DNA of 46,577 nt from Pseudomonadota bacterium (lineage in GTDB: Bacteria > Pseudomonadota > Alphaproteobacteria > Rhizobiales > Xanthobacteraceae): NCBI GenBank assembly GCA_023423415.1, contig JAFAFP010000281.1, forward strand, positions 1-46,577. Reading direction: 5' to 3'. A model generated the notes under the pieces. The model made no database searches and had not been told where the DNA came from. It saw nothing but the letters and a program-made list of their open reading frames with translations. The translations under genes and the position numbers were made by a program. Of this stretch, positions 15,137-23,036 are shown in pieces. How positions within the stretch are numbered: position 1 is the first letter of the stretch; every line of letters begins with the position of its first letter.

Positions 15137-16110
15137 TGTGAAGTCTCCTTGGTCAGACGATCGGGGTTGTCACAGAATATGCGCTTGCGCCGCTGCGGAT
15201 CGAGCGACGCCATCTGCTGATGCGGTTCGACGAGGCCCATCGGGAACGGCCAGTCGGAGCCGAACATGACATGGGTGTCGCCGAACACCTGTTCGGCGAG
15301 CATCAGCGAATCCGGATCATGCGTGATGCAATCGACGCAGACGTTGCGGAACATCTTGCGCGGCGAGATGGCCTTGGTGTCGATATCCGGCCGCGCTGTG
15401 TCGAAGCCGCGCTCGAACCGACCGGCGAGCATCGGCAGAACGCCGCCGCCATGCGCGAAGCAGAACCTGATGTTGGCGAAGCGCTCGAACACGCCGCCGA
15501 ATTGAAGATGTCCGATGGCGACCGCGGTTTCGTAGGGATTGCCGAGCAGGTTCGAGAGATAAAACGCGGTCAGGCGGCCATCGGCGCATTCGCCGGGATG
15601 GAAGAAGACGAAGGCGCGAGCGTCATCAAGCGTGCGCCACAATGGTTCATAGGCTTTGTCGGACAGGACCTGATCGCCGTGTCCGCCGGATGGCGCACCG
15701 AAACGGCGATGGCCGCGTGCGATCCATTCGCGTGCGACGCCGGTTGCGATCTGCGGCGATTGCAGCGGCAGATGCGGCAGCGGCGATAGCCGATCGGGAT
15801 ATTGATCGGCGATCGTTTGCAGGCCGCTGTTGCAATAACTGGCCCATGCGCGCGCATCGTCGCCTTGCAGATGCGCGCGGTAGAGCGGAGGGGGGATCGA
15901 GATCCAGGCGCTGACGACATTATTGCGGTCCATCCATGCGACCAAAGCCGGTGGATCGAATAGCGGCTTCATGCCGACGGTGTGACCGTCAACGACCAAT
16001 GCCTTGGCGTCGGCATTCCATGTCACGCCGTCAATGGCGCTCAGTTCGTCAGGAAAGATCGGCGCGAGATGCGCATGGACATCGAGGCTGATGCGTTCCG
16101 GCGCCGTCAT
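15133..16110 (-). CDS. ACMSD-like amidohydrolase (metal-dependent decarboxylase/hydrolase)
   Basis: This 325-residue protein belongs to the amidohydrolase-2/ACMSD group, zinc enzymes that include aminocarboxymuconate semialdehyde decarboxylase and gamma-resorcylate decarboxylase. Metal and catalytic residues seen are H12-A-H14 at the N-terminus, H171 (FFHPGE), H220 (FAHGGG) and D286 (GSDWPF). Length is normal for the family. Start and stop overlap both neighbours as ATGA, so it is translationally coupled to the flavin hydroxylase upstream and the cupin downstream. The likely step is non-oxidative decarboxylation or ring-product hydrolysis after ring hydroxylation. The exact substrate is not determinable. 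Confidence 0.85.
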   Translation of the reverse strand: MTAPERISLDVHAHLAPIFPDELSAIDGVTWNADAKALVVDGHTVGMKPLFDPPALVAWMDRNNVVSAWISIPPPLYRAHLQGDDARAWASYCNSGLQTIADQYPDRLSPLPHLPLQSPQIATGVAREWIARGHRRFGAPSGGHGDQVLSDKAYEPLWRTLDDARAFVFFHPGECADGRLTAFYLSNLLGNPYETAVAIGHLQFGGVFERFANIRFCFAHGGGVLPMLAGRFERGFDTARPDIDTKAISPRKMFRNVCVDCITHDPDSLMLAEQVFGDTHVMFGSDWPFPMGLVEPHQQMASLDPQRRKRIFCDNPDRLTKETSQ

Positions 16111-17723
16111 TGCACGGCCGCCTTCGGCTGTTCGCTCGTGGCTTCGCCGCGCGTGATCTTGGCGTAGATCTTGTCAATCACGCCGTCGCGCATCGGAACG
16201 ATGGCGGCGATGTGATCGTCCGGACGAACCAGCATCACCGTATCCGTCTCGCAACCTGCACGCTGGCGGAACTTGTCGCCGACATCGAACAGCGAGCGGT
16301 CGCGCAGGCCGGAATCGATCGGCGCATCGCGCCGTGACACCACCAGATGTTTCAGTCCCGGCCGGTCCGCCGGAATCACCGGGCGGCGTCGTGCATCGGT
16401 GAAGTAGAGCGCAACGAAGGTGTCGTCGGTCAGATCATGCAGACGGACCGACTTGCCGTTGCCGGCATGCAAGGTCACGTCGGGCACGCGTTCGCCGACA
16501 CGCAAGGGACCGGCTTCGGTGCGGACCATCGACCAGTCACCCGACTGATCGACATCGAGCCGCACGCCCAGCATCGTGCGCGTCAAGGCATTGGCCCATT
16601 GGCCGCCGGACATGGCGCGGATCGCATCATTCTGGCCGAGCATGTATTTGCGTGCGGCTTCCGCCATTTCACCGGAGCCATGCGCGGCCACCGGACGTTG
16701 CTCGCGCGCATAGCCGTCGAGCAACGATGGATCGGCCCAGCCGCGTGACACCCAGGCGAGACGCCACGGCAGATTGATCGCGTCGAGCACGCCGGTGTTG
16801 AGACCGAGCGCCCACATCGGCGTGATCAGATGCGCCGCATCGCCCATCAGGAACACGCGATCATCGCGCCATTGCGATGCGATGCGGTGATGGATGCGAT
16901 AAACGATGGTGTTGAGAATTTCGAGATCGTCCACCGGGCCGATGAAGCGCAGGATCTTCTCGCGGAATTCCTCATGCGTCGGCTCGGGTCGATCCGCGGG
17001 CAGCGGAAACAGGAAGCGCCAGCAATGCGGCTGCCGCACCAGGATCATCCACTCGGTCGGATCGGCGAAATAGGCGAGATAAGGGTAATCGCGCGGGTTC
17101 TGCACATCGAGATCGACCTTCACATCGACCAGGATGGTCAGCACGTTCAGCGACTCGCCTTCCACAGGGATACCGAGTTGCCCGCGAACGGTGCTGCGGC
17201 CGCCGTCACAGGCGAGCAGATACGAGCCTTCGACCTCACGCACGCCTTCGGGTGTTTCAAAGGTGGCGACGACCCCGTCGCCGGTCTGCCGGAACGTCGT
17301 CAGCTTGTGCTTGAGATGGGTGTGACCGGCATTCTTCGCCTCGATGCCCTGATGCAGGATCGGTTCGAGATGATGCTGCGGCATGTTGACGACGAACGGA
17401 TAGCGCGTTTCATCGGCCAGTAGATCGACGCTGACGGACGGCCGCGCCGTATTGGTCGCTCGCTCGACATCGCCGATCTCGTCGACGCGCAGTGCTTTTG
17501 CGAGAACGTCGTCGGCGACGCCATAGCGGCGGAAGGCTTCCAGCGTGCGCGTCAGGATCGTTCCGGCCTTGGTGTCGCTGGAAAACGACGCGTCTTCCTC
17601 GAATAGCTGGAACGGGATGCCGTAAAAGCTTAAGCCCAGCGCCGTCATCAGCCCGACCGGGCCGCCGCCCACGATCAGGACGGGTTTCATGTTCACGGAA
17701 GGCGTGTTGCGATCATTCTTCAT
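16107..17723 (-). CDS. FAD-dependent aromatic-ring hydroxylase (MhpA/PheA-like)
   Basis: This 538-residue protein is a class A flavin monooxygenase. The FAD dinucleotide motif is IVGGGPVGLMTALGL near residues 16-30. The DG motif is ACDGGRSTVRGQLGIP, and the GD motif is FLMGDAAHLITPMWALGLNTG. The C-terminal part (about 420-538) is the thioredoxin-like domain found in phenol 2-hydroxylase, MhpA and pentachlorophenol monooxygenase relatives (GERVPDVTLHAG, then LVRPDDHIAAIV). It probably hydroxylates a phenolic or heteroaromatic ring using NAD(P)H and oxygen. ATG 17723 overlaps the SDR stop; ATG 17690 is an alternative start just before the FAD strand. Its 3' end overlaps the amidohydrolase start. 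Confidence 0.85.
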   Translation of the reverse strand: MKNDRNTPSVNMKPVLIVGGGPVGLMTALGLSFYGIPFQLFEEDASFSSDTKAGTILTRTLEAFRRYGVADDVLAKALRVDEIGDVERATNTARPSVSVDLLADETRYPFVVNMPQHHLEPILHQGIEAKNAGHTHLKHKLTTFRQTGDGVVATFETPEGVREVEGSYLLACDGGRSTVRGQLGIPVEGESLNVLTILVDVKVDLDVQNPRDYPYLAYFADPTEWMILVRQPHCWRFLFPLPADRPEPTHEEFREKILRFIGPVDDLEILNTIVYRIHHRIASQWRDDRVFLMGDAAHLITPMWALGLNTGVLDAINLPWRLAWVSRGWADPSLLDGYAREQRPVAAHGSGEMAEAARKYMLGQNDAIRAMSGGQWANALTRTMLGVRLDVDQSGDWSMVRTEAGPLRVGERVPDVTLHAGNGKSVRLHDLTDDTFVALYFTDARRRPVIPADRPGLKHLVVSRRDAPIDSGLRDRSLFDVGDKFRQRAGCETDTVMLVRPDDHIAAIVPMRDGVIDKIYAKITRGEATSEQPKAAVQ

Positions 17724-18453
17724 CGGCGGAATAAGCCAGATCACGGGACAACAGCGACGCCGTCATGGTGCCGGCGTCGGACAACAGGAACAGCAGCGGC
17801 CCGACCACATCTTCCGGCGTGCCCACTCCGGTGGAGACGCGCCAGCGTTCGTGATCGGCGCCTTCGTTGGCGGCACGATATTGCGGCGTATCGATCACGC
17901 CGGGCGCGATCAGGTTGAACTTCACGCGATGCTGCGCAACTTCCTTGGCGGCGCTTTTCACGAAGGCGATCAGCGCGCCTTTGGTGGCGGCATAGGCGGA
18001 GGCCTGCGGCCAGCCCTGATGCGCAAGACCGGATGAAAACGCGACGATGCTGCCGCGACGCCGCGCGATCATGCCCTTGATCGCGGCCTGATAGCACCAG
18101 ACCACGCCGTCGAGATTGATCGCCATGACGCGGCGCCATTCCTCCGGCGACGTTTCATGCACGAGCTGTCGCGGCTGGATGGCCGCGGCACAGATGAGGC
18201 CGTCGATGCGGCCATGCGTTTGTTCGATCTTGCCGAACGTCCGCATGACCGCATCGCGATCGCCGACGTCGAGCGTTTCGCACGCAATCGACGGATGACT
18301 TTTCGCCGCGCTATCCATCGCGGCGCGATCGACATCGCAAATAACCACCTTGGCGCCGATCCTGGCCGCCGCCACGGCAAGCGCCCGGCCAATGCCGTTG
18401 GCGCCGCCGGTGACGACGATCACATCTCCATCCGCCTCAAAACGTGCTTTCAT
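17713..18453 (-). CDS. Short-chain dehydrogenase/reductase (SDR)
   Basis: This 246-residue classical SDR has the cofactor motif T15-G-G-A-N-G-I-G22 and the catalytic S141, Y154 and K158 (SAYAATKGAL). The acidic residue after the second strand (VICDVD) suggests NAD preference. It probably oxidises an alcohol or dihydrodiol-type intermediate of the pathway. It begins 14 bases after the RidA-fold gene and its stop overlaps the hydroxylase start, placing it inside one transcription unit. The substrate is unknown. The N-terminus is complete and the length is normal. Confidence 0.88.
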   Translation of the reverse strand: MKARFEADGDVIVVTGGANGIGRALAVAAARIGAKVVICDVDRAAMDSAAKSHPSIACETLDVGDRDAVMRTFGKIEQTHGRIDGLICAAAIQPRQLVHETSPEEWRRVMAINLDGVVWCYQAAIKGMIARRRGSIVAFSSGLAHQGWPQASAYAATKGALIAFVKSAAKEVAQHRVKFNLIAPGVIDTPQYRAANEGADHERWRVSTGVGTPEDVVGPLLFLLSDAGTMTASLLSRDLAYSADEE

Positions 18454-18467
18454 CGCCCGATCGATCC

Positions 18468-18866
18468 TCAGCCGTTCGGAAGAACGGCGATTGCGTTGAT
18501 CTCGATCAGATAGTCGGGCGAGGTGAATTTGCAGACCTCGACCATCGTGGAGGCCGGTGCGATGCCGGTGAAGTATTCACGCCGCACTTTGTGGATGGCT
18601 TCGAAATGCTCCATGTTGCGGACAAAGACATCGACGCGGACGATGTCGTCGAGCGTGCCGCCGGCTTCCTCAACGGCTGCCTTCACGTTCTCGCAGACCT
18701 GACGGGTCTGCTCCGAGACGTCACCGAGTCCGGCGATCGTGCCGTCGGCCTTGCGCGCCGTCATGCCGGAAATGAAGACCAGCTTGCCGGTCGCCGCGAT
18801 CGCAGTCGCCTGCGAGAAATGTCCGTTCGGCTTGCGCAGCTTCGGCGAAGTGATTTGTTGTTTCAT
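18468..18866 (-). CDS. RidA/YjgF-fold protein lacking the key arginine
   Basis: This 132-residue protein has the RidA/YjgF/chorismate-mutase-like fold signature (VFISGMTARKADGTI, then IVRVDVFVRNMEHFEA, then IEINAIAVLPNG). In E. coli RidA the imine deaminase needs Arg105 in PAR-S-C-V-E-V. Here the same stretch is P-A-S106-T-M-V-E-V, so Arg is replaced by Ser. It therefore looks like one of the Rid subfamilies without canonical imine deaminase activity, several of which sit in catabolic operons. AAGGAG precedes ATG 18866. The upstream dehydrogenase gene is 29 bases away. Confidence 0.82.
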   Translation of the reverse strand: MKQQITSPKLRKPNGHFSQATAIAATGKLVFISGMTARKADGTIAGLGDVSEQTRQVCENVKAAVEEAGGTLDDIVRVDVFVRNMEHFEAIHKVRREYFTGIAPASTMVEVCKFTSPDYLIEINAIAVLPNG

Positions 18867-18895
18867 CGTGTTTTTCTCCTTTTTGAAGTGTCGTC

Positions 18896-19957
18896 TCAGA
18901 GTTGAGATTCGATATCGATGCCGGCGCTCTTGCCGGCTGCGATCAGGCTGTCGAATGTCTGACGGCTCAGCGTGCAGACACCGGCATTGTTCTGCCGTGT
19001 GGTGTAGGCGAGTTCGCCCGGCGCATAGACGCGATCGATGCCGGGCGCGCGTTTGGAGTTGCTGACGCGCTTGCTCTGCTCGTCCACGCGCCGCGCGAAG
19101 GTGTCGCCGTCCGGGAAAGCGCCGGTGTCGATGGCAATGAAGAGCTGGCTGCAGCGATACGGATCGGACGCATTGCCATAGAGCGGGCGAACCTCCGCAC
19201 CGATCGCGCCGCCGGACAAGCCACCGCACAGAAGATCGATGATGAACGCGAGGCCGAAGCCCTTCGGGCCCGCGGCCGGCGCCAGCATGCCCTTGATCGC
19301 CTCATTGGGATCGGTGGTCGGCCGGCCATCGGCCGCCATGCCCCAATCGGACGGGATGCTCTGACCCGCAGCCGCCGCAAGACGGATCTTGCCCATCGCG
19401 GTTGCGCTCAGCGCCATATCGACTTCGACCGGATGCGCGCCCGCATTCGGCAAGGCAATCGCGATCGGATTGTTGCCGGTGATCGCCTCGGCGCCGCCCG
19501 GCGCCGGCATCAGCGGCCGGGTATTCGACATCACCATGCCGACGCAACCATGCTCGGCGATCAGCCGCGCATACCGTCCGGCGGTGCCGAAATGAAAGGC
19601 ATTGCGGACGGCGACGGTGGCCATGCCGTATTCACGCGCTCTCGCCGACACGAGATTCACCGCCTGATGCGCCGTCAACTGGCCGAGAGCGTTGTTTGCA
19701 TCGATCACCAGTGCGGTGCGGTTGTTGCCGACCACGTCGCCGCGGCTCGCCTTGGACACCGAGCCCTTCTGAATCCGCTCGACATACATCGGCATCAGCA
19801 TCACGCCATGCGAGCCGACGCCTTCAAGATCGGCGAGCACAAGATCATCGGCGACGATCTGAGCATCGGCTGGCGCGATACCAAGCGACGTGAAGATGTT
19901 GGCGACCGCCGATGCAAGGCGCTTTGCATCGACGCGCACGGAAGCAGGCGCCGCCAT
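18896..19957 (-). CDS. Ldh family (malate/L-lactate/ureidoglycolate-type) dehydrogenase
   Basis: This 353-residue protein belongs to the NAD(P)-dependent malate/L-lactate dehydrogenase family that is distinct from classical LDH. Recognised segments are DLEGVGSHGVMLMPMYVERI (with H50), GMATVAVRNAFHFGTAGRYA, and ITGNNPIAIALP followed by PVEVDMALS. Members reduce or oxidise 2-oxo or 2-hydroxy acids, ureidoglycolate or delta-1-pyrroline-type substrates. It likely handles a hydroxy acid intermediate of this pathway. ATG 19957 overlaps the upstream cupin stop as TGATG and is preferred over a longer start. Normal length; no odd residues noticed. Confidence 0.88.
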   Translation of the reverse strand: MAAPASVRVDAKRLASAVANIFTSLGIAPADAQIVADDLVLADLEGVGSHGVMLMPMYVERIQKGSVSKASRGDVVGNNRTALVIDANNALGQLTAHQAVNLVSARAREYGMATVAVRNAFHFGTAGRYARLIAEHGCVGMVMSNTRPLMPAPGGAEAITGNNPIAIALPNAGAHPVEVDMALSATAMGKIRLAAAAGQSIPSDWGMAADGRPTTDPNEAIKGMLAPAAGPKGFGLAFIIDLLCGGLSGGAIGAEVRPLYGNASDPYRCSQLFIAIDTGAFPDGDTFARRVDEQSKRVSNSKRAPGIDRVYAPGELAYTTRQNNAGVCTLSRQTFDSLIAAGKSAGIDIESQL

Positions 19958-20373
19958 CAGTGCGCGTCCTCGTCGTTCGTGTACCAATCCGGGCGGATCG
20001 GATAATGCGGACCGTCATAGATCTCGACGACGACCGTGTCTTCATGCGCGATTGCGGGACCGTGCACGTTGCCCTTCGGATTCCAGTAGAAGCAGCCCGG
20101 CGTCAGCACCACGCCGGTCTTGGTGTATTCGTATTTGCCTTCGAGACAGACCATGAACTGATTGGAGGCGTGGCTGTGCGGCGCCGGAATGCCCGCACCC
20201 TTGGCAAAACGGATCAGCGCGATCGATGCGCCGGTCTCTTCGTTCCGCCACAGCATCTTCTCCGACACGCCTTTCAGGGACTTCTCGCGCCAGGGCAGAT
20301 CCTTGCTCTGCAGCAGGACCTCATCGAGGCTCGGCATGCCGTCCTTCGGGATTCCGGAATAAGCTGTGCTCAT
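19957..20373 (-). CDS. Cupin-domain protein
   Basis: This 138-residue single cupin resembles the small cupins related to 2,4'-dihydroxyacetophenone dioxygenase and ChrR-like proteins. The first metal motif is in GIPAPHSHASNQFMVCLEG, and a later histidine is in the GNVHGPAIAHEDT segment. The C-terminus (GPHYPIRPDWY) is aromatic rich. It lies 29 bases after the GntR regulator and overlaps the dehydrogenase start. It could be a ring-cleavage dioxygenase or a non-catalytic partner; the sequence alone does not decide. A GAGGAAAG ribosome site precedes the ATG. Confidence 0.78.
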   Translation of the reverse strand: MSTAYSGIPKDGMPSLDEVLLQSKDLPWREKSLKGVSEKMLWRNEETGASIALIRFAKGAGIPAPHSHASNQFMVCLEGKYEYTKTGVVLTPGCFYWNPKGNVHGPAIAHEDTVVVEIYDGPHYPIRPDWYTNDEDAH

Positions 20374-20402
20374 GGTTGTTCTTTCCTCTTCGTCTCGGTC
20401 GT

Positions 20403-21197
20403 TTAGCGGGGGCGCGGCATCGGACCGCGACCGCGATTGACGTCCTGCGCGCGCATCAGACGGGTGCGCAGGCTTTCGATATGCGTGCGCACGGCCTTGG
20501 CGGCGGCTTCGCCGTCTCCCTTGGCGATCGCATCGGCAATTGCGGAGTGTTCGCCGCCGGTGGCCTTGCCGTCGAAGGTCTGCCACAGATGCAGATACCA
20601 GTAGCGGATCGAGCGTTCGTGCAGCGTGCGCGCGAATTCGCTGAGCACCGGGTTCTCTGCGAGCTCCGAGAATTTGGTGTGAAAGGCGCGGTCCGCCTCG
20701 ATGAAGTCCTCGAGCTGCGACGGATTGCCTGCGCCAACGCCGGCGCGTGCCAGCGCCTTTAGTTCTTCCGCCTGCTGCGGCGTCGCACGGCTGGCCGCGT
20801 TGCGTGCAAGATCGGCTTCGATCGTGGCGCGTGAGTCCAGAATCTTCAGAATCTCGGAAATGCTGCCTGGCTGCACGATCACGCCCTTGCGCGGCATGAC
20901 CTCGACCAGACCTTCATGTTGCAAACGTTGCAGCGCCTGGTGCACCGGCGTGCGGCCGACGCCGAGCAGCGCGCACAGCGCGCCCTCGTTCAGATACTGC
21001 CCCGGCAGGAAGTAAAGCTTGAGGATCTTCTCCTTGATATCCTCGAACGCCTGGTCGGCCAGCGACCCGGCCTTGGCCGGCGCCTTGGCGCCTGCCTTGG
21101 CACCTGCCTTGGCGCTCGCTTTGGCCGTCGTTTTTGCTGACGCCTTGCGGGCCGCCTTTTCGGTAGAGGATTTCGCGGTCTTTTTGCTCTTGGCCAT
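20403..21197 (-). CDS. GntR/FCD transcriptional regulator with histone-H1-like N-terminal tail
   Basis: This 264-residue regulator has a winged helix-turn-helix at about 45-118 (LNEGALCALLGVGRTPVHQA and LQHEGLVEVMPRKGVIV) and an FCD ligand-binding domain at about 125-250 with the typical helical pattern (FIEADRAFHTKFSELAENP). Unusually, residues 1-44 form a Lys/Ala tail with Ala-Lys-Ala-Gly repeats like bacterial histone H1 homologues. Most GntR/FCD proteins start near the helix-turn-helix. The ATG is three bases after the permease stop. It probably controls this cluster in response to its substrate. The FCD histidines needed for metal binding are not all obvious. Confidence 0.9.
   Translation of the reverse strand: MAKSKKTAKSSTEKAARKASAKTTAKASAKAGAKAGAKAPAKAGSLADQAFEDIKEKILKLYFLPGQYLNEGALCALLGVGRTPVHQALQRLQHEGLVEVMPRKGVIVQPGSISEILKILDSRATIEADLARNAASRATPQQAEELKALARAGVGAGNPSQLEDFIEADRAFHTKFSELAENPVLSEFARTLHERSIRYWYLHLWQTFDGKATGGEHSAIADAIAKGDGEAAAKAVRTHIESLRTRLMRAQDVNRGRGPMPRPR
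21066..21130 (-). repeat. In-frame 12-base repeat in the GntR regulator tail
   Basis: On the plus strand the sequence reads near-copies of GCCTTGGCGCCT in tandem. They encode the Ala-Lys-Ala-Gly units of the basic tail. The unit is a multiple of three, so slippage would change tail length without breaking the frame. Confidence 0.65.
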
Positions 21198-21200
21198 CGC

Positions 21201-21968
21201 TCAATGTCTCGGTGCGGGTGGCAGCCAAGGGGCCGCCAGCCGTTCTGCCCATTCAACCAGCAGATACACGAACATGCCGAGGAGTGAGAGTGCGAACAGC
21301 GCAGCAAAGGCCAGCGGTGTGTCGAGCTGCGACGTCGCGCTCAGCAGCAAAAAGCCCAGTCCCTCGCTCGAGCCGACGAATTCGCCGATCACCGCGCCGA
21401 TGACGGCGAGGGTGATTGCCACTTTCGCGCCGGTGATGATGAAGGGCAATGCCGCCGGCAGTTGAACCTTCAGGAACACCTGCATCGGCGTCGCCTTGAG
21501 GCTGCGCGCAAGTTCCAGCAATTCGCGGGGCGTCGAACGCAGACCGGCGACGGTATCGACGATGATCGGGAAGAACGCGACCAGCCAGACGATGGCAAGC
21601 TTCGATTCCATGCCGGTGCCGAGCCAGACGAGGAGAATCGGCGCCAGCGCGACTTTCGGAACCGATTGCAGGCCAATCAGCAGCGGATAGAACATCAGGT
21701 TGAGCGGCCGCGAATTGGCCACCGCCACCGCCATCGGAATGCCAATGACGATGGCGAGAATGAACCCGTACAGCGTTTCCTTCAGCGTTACCCAGCCTTC
21801 GGCCAGGATGAGGTCGAAGCGGGCGATGAAGGCCTTCAGCACCTTGTCGGGTGTCGGCAGCACAACAGTTGGAATGTTGCCGTACACGCAGACGAACACC
21901 CACAGGGCGATGATGAGGACCACACCGGCGAGCGGATAGCCGATCGGGGCGATAAGACGACGAACCAT
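21201..21968 (-). CDS. ABC transporter permease, SsuC/TauC type
   Basis: This 255-residue protein is a six-helix inner-membrane permease of the sulfonate/nitrate/taurine ABC group. The cytoplasmic coupling loop matches ELARSLKATPMQVFLKVQLP followed by AALPFIITGAKVAI. Hydrophobic helices run through the length, with the last near residues 215-240. The start could be ATG 21968 or the GTG three bases earlier; both overlap the ATPase stop (TGATG). Together with the ATPase upstream and the divergent receptor at 23037 it forms a complete importer, probably for the substrate of this catabolic cluster and not necessarily a sulfonate. Confidence 0.88.
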   Translation of the reverse strand: MVRRLIAPIGYPLAGVVLIIALWVFVCVYGNIPTVVLPTPDKVLKAFIARFDLILAEGWVTLKETLYGFILAIVIGIPMAVAVANSRPLNLMFYPLLIGLQSVPKVALAPILLVWLGTGMESKLAIVWLVAFFPIIVDTVAGLRSTPRELLELARSLKATPMQVFLKVQLPAALPFIITGAKVAITLAVIGAVIGEFVGSSEGLGFLLLSATSQLDTPLAFAALFALSLLGMFVYLLVEWAERLAAPWLPPAPRH

Positions 21969-22768
21969 CACGCGGCACTCCCGGTTTCGACCGGCGGCAC
22001 GACGCCGAGCGCTTCGCTGGCAAGACGCTCTGCTTTGGTGAAGGCGGGCGTGAAGCGAAGCTGCTGGTTGCGTGGATAGGGCATTGAAATCGGAATTTCG
22101 GTGGCGACGCGCGCCGGGCGGCGGCTGAACACGATCACCTTGTCCGAGACATAGACCGCTTCCGAAATCGAATGCGTGACGAACAGCACAGTTGCGCCGG
22201 TTTCCTTGCGGATGCGCAGCAGAAGATCGTTCATCTCGAGGCGCGTCAGTTCATCGAGCGCGCCGAACGGCTCATCCATCAACAGCAGCTTCGGCTGGTG
22301 AATGAGCGCGCGGCACAAGGCGACACGCTGCTGCATGCCGCCGGACAATTGATGCGGTCGCGCCTTCAGGAACTCGGACAGGCCGACAAGCTTCAGCAAC
22401 TGGATGGCGCGTTCGCGCGCCTCGTTGTCGTTGCGCTTGAGCACTTCCATCGTGAACAGGACATTGTCGAGCACCGAACGCCACGGCATCAGGCTCGGAC
22501 TCTGGAACACGAAGCCGTAATCGCCGAGCGGTTCGGTGATTTCGCGGCCGCCGATGGTGACGGAGCCGGATGTTTTCTGAATCAGCCCGGCGACGATGCG
22601 CAACAGCGTGGTCTTCCCGCAACCGCTCGGCCCGAGCAGCGCGATGAGCTGCCCTTCGTCGAACTCGAAGCTGGCGTCGTCGAGCGCGACGACGGGTTCG
22701 GCCGAGCGGGAATTCAACTCGTTGGCCGAAAAGACCTTTCTGACATTTCTGATCGTACCGAACGCCAT
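21968..22768 (-). CDS. ABC transporter ATP-binding protein, SsuB/TauB type
   Basis: This 266-residue ATPase has Walker A GPSGCGKTTLLR, Q-loop FVFQSPSLMPWR, signature LSGGMQQRVALCRAL and Walker B LLLMDEPFGALD with its switch His in VTHSISEA. The SsuB/TauB group energises importers for sulfonates, nitrate, taurine, pyrimidine precursors and aromatic acids. ATG 22768 starts 39 residues before Walker A's strand, which is reasonable; a longer frame to 22858 adds non-homologous sequence. No strong ribosome site is visible before it. It is the first gene of the minus-strand cluster and faces the receptor gene across a 268-base control region. Confidence 0.88.
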   Translation of the reverse strand: MAFGTIRNVRKVFSANELNSRSAEPVVALDDASFEFDEGQLIALLGPSGCGKTTLLRIVAGLIQKTSGSVTIGGREITEPLGDYGFVFQSPSLMPWRSVLDNVLFTMEVLKRNDNEARERAIQLLKLVGLSEFLKARPHQLSGGMQQRVALCRALIHQPKLLLMDEPFGALDELTRLEMNDLLLRIRKETGATVLFVTHSISEAVYVSDKVIVFSRRPARVATEIPISMPYPRNQQLRFTPAFTKAERLASEALGVVPPVETGSAA

Positions 22769-22867
22769 CTGGAAAGATCGATCTTCCGTTTGAGGTCGGG
22801 CACGCTGGCGCCGACCAAAGTTGAGGTCTGCGAACGGCTTGCGGCCCGGAAACTGCAAGTCTTCGCA

Positions 22868-22887
22868 GCTGCAGGTCTTCCTGCAGC
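22868..22887. promoter_or_regulatory. Perfect 8-4-8 palindrome in the divergent control region
   Basis: GCTGCAGG (22868-22875) and CCTGCAGC (22880-22887) are separated by TCTT. It lies between the divergent ABC ATPase and receptor genes. It could be a regulator site or a 5'-leader hairpin for the minus-strand operon; there is no T-run next to it. Confidence 0.4.
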
Positions 22888-22938
22888 GTTGACTCCGGCC
22901 GTCCGAACTCCGACGATCGAAGCTGATTATATCTTGTG

Positions 22939-22956
22939 AAATATCTGATGATATTT
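22939..22956. promoter_or_regulatory. Candidate GntR-type operator palindrome
   Basis: AAATATC (22939-22945), TGAT, and GATATTT (22950-22956) form a perfect AT-rich 7-4-7 palindrome in an otherwise GC-rich region. It is 81 bases upstream of the receptor start. Position between the divergent units and presence of a GntR/FCD regulator in the operon make it the best operator candidate. Confidence 0.5.
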
Positions 22957-23036
22957 ATGCTGTCAATTTGCGGCAGCCGGCTAAGGCCGCGTCTTGAAGA
23001 AATCTCGGAAGAGTCTTGGGAGAATTGGAGTTCATT

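Noticed and set aside
18902..20005. Plus-strand frame opposite the Ldh-family dehydrogenase
   Set aside because: Shadow frame; the minus-strand product has clear family signatures and coupled neighbours.
13817..20373. Assignment of the cluster as the nitrobenzoate/hydroxyanthranilate (nba) pathway
   Set aside because: The cupins are too short and unlike 3-hydroxyanthranilate dioxygenase, no aldehyde dehydrogenase is present, and the RidA protein lacks the key Arg.
22769..23036. TPP riboswitch upstream of the NMT1-like receptor
   Set aside because: No thi-box-like conserved segments were seen; NMT1/THI5-like folds are also used for sulfonates and aromatic acids.
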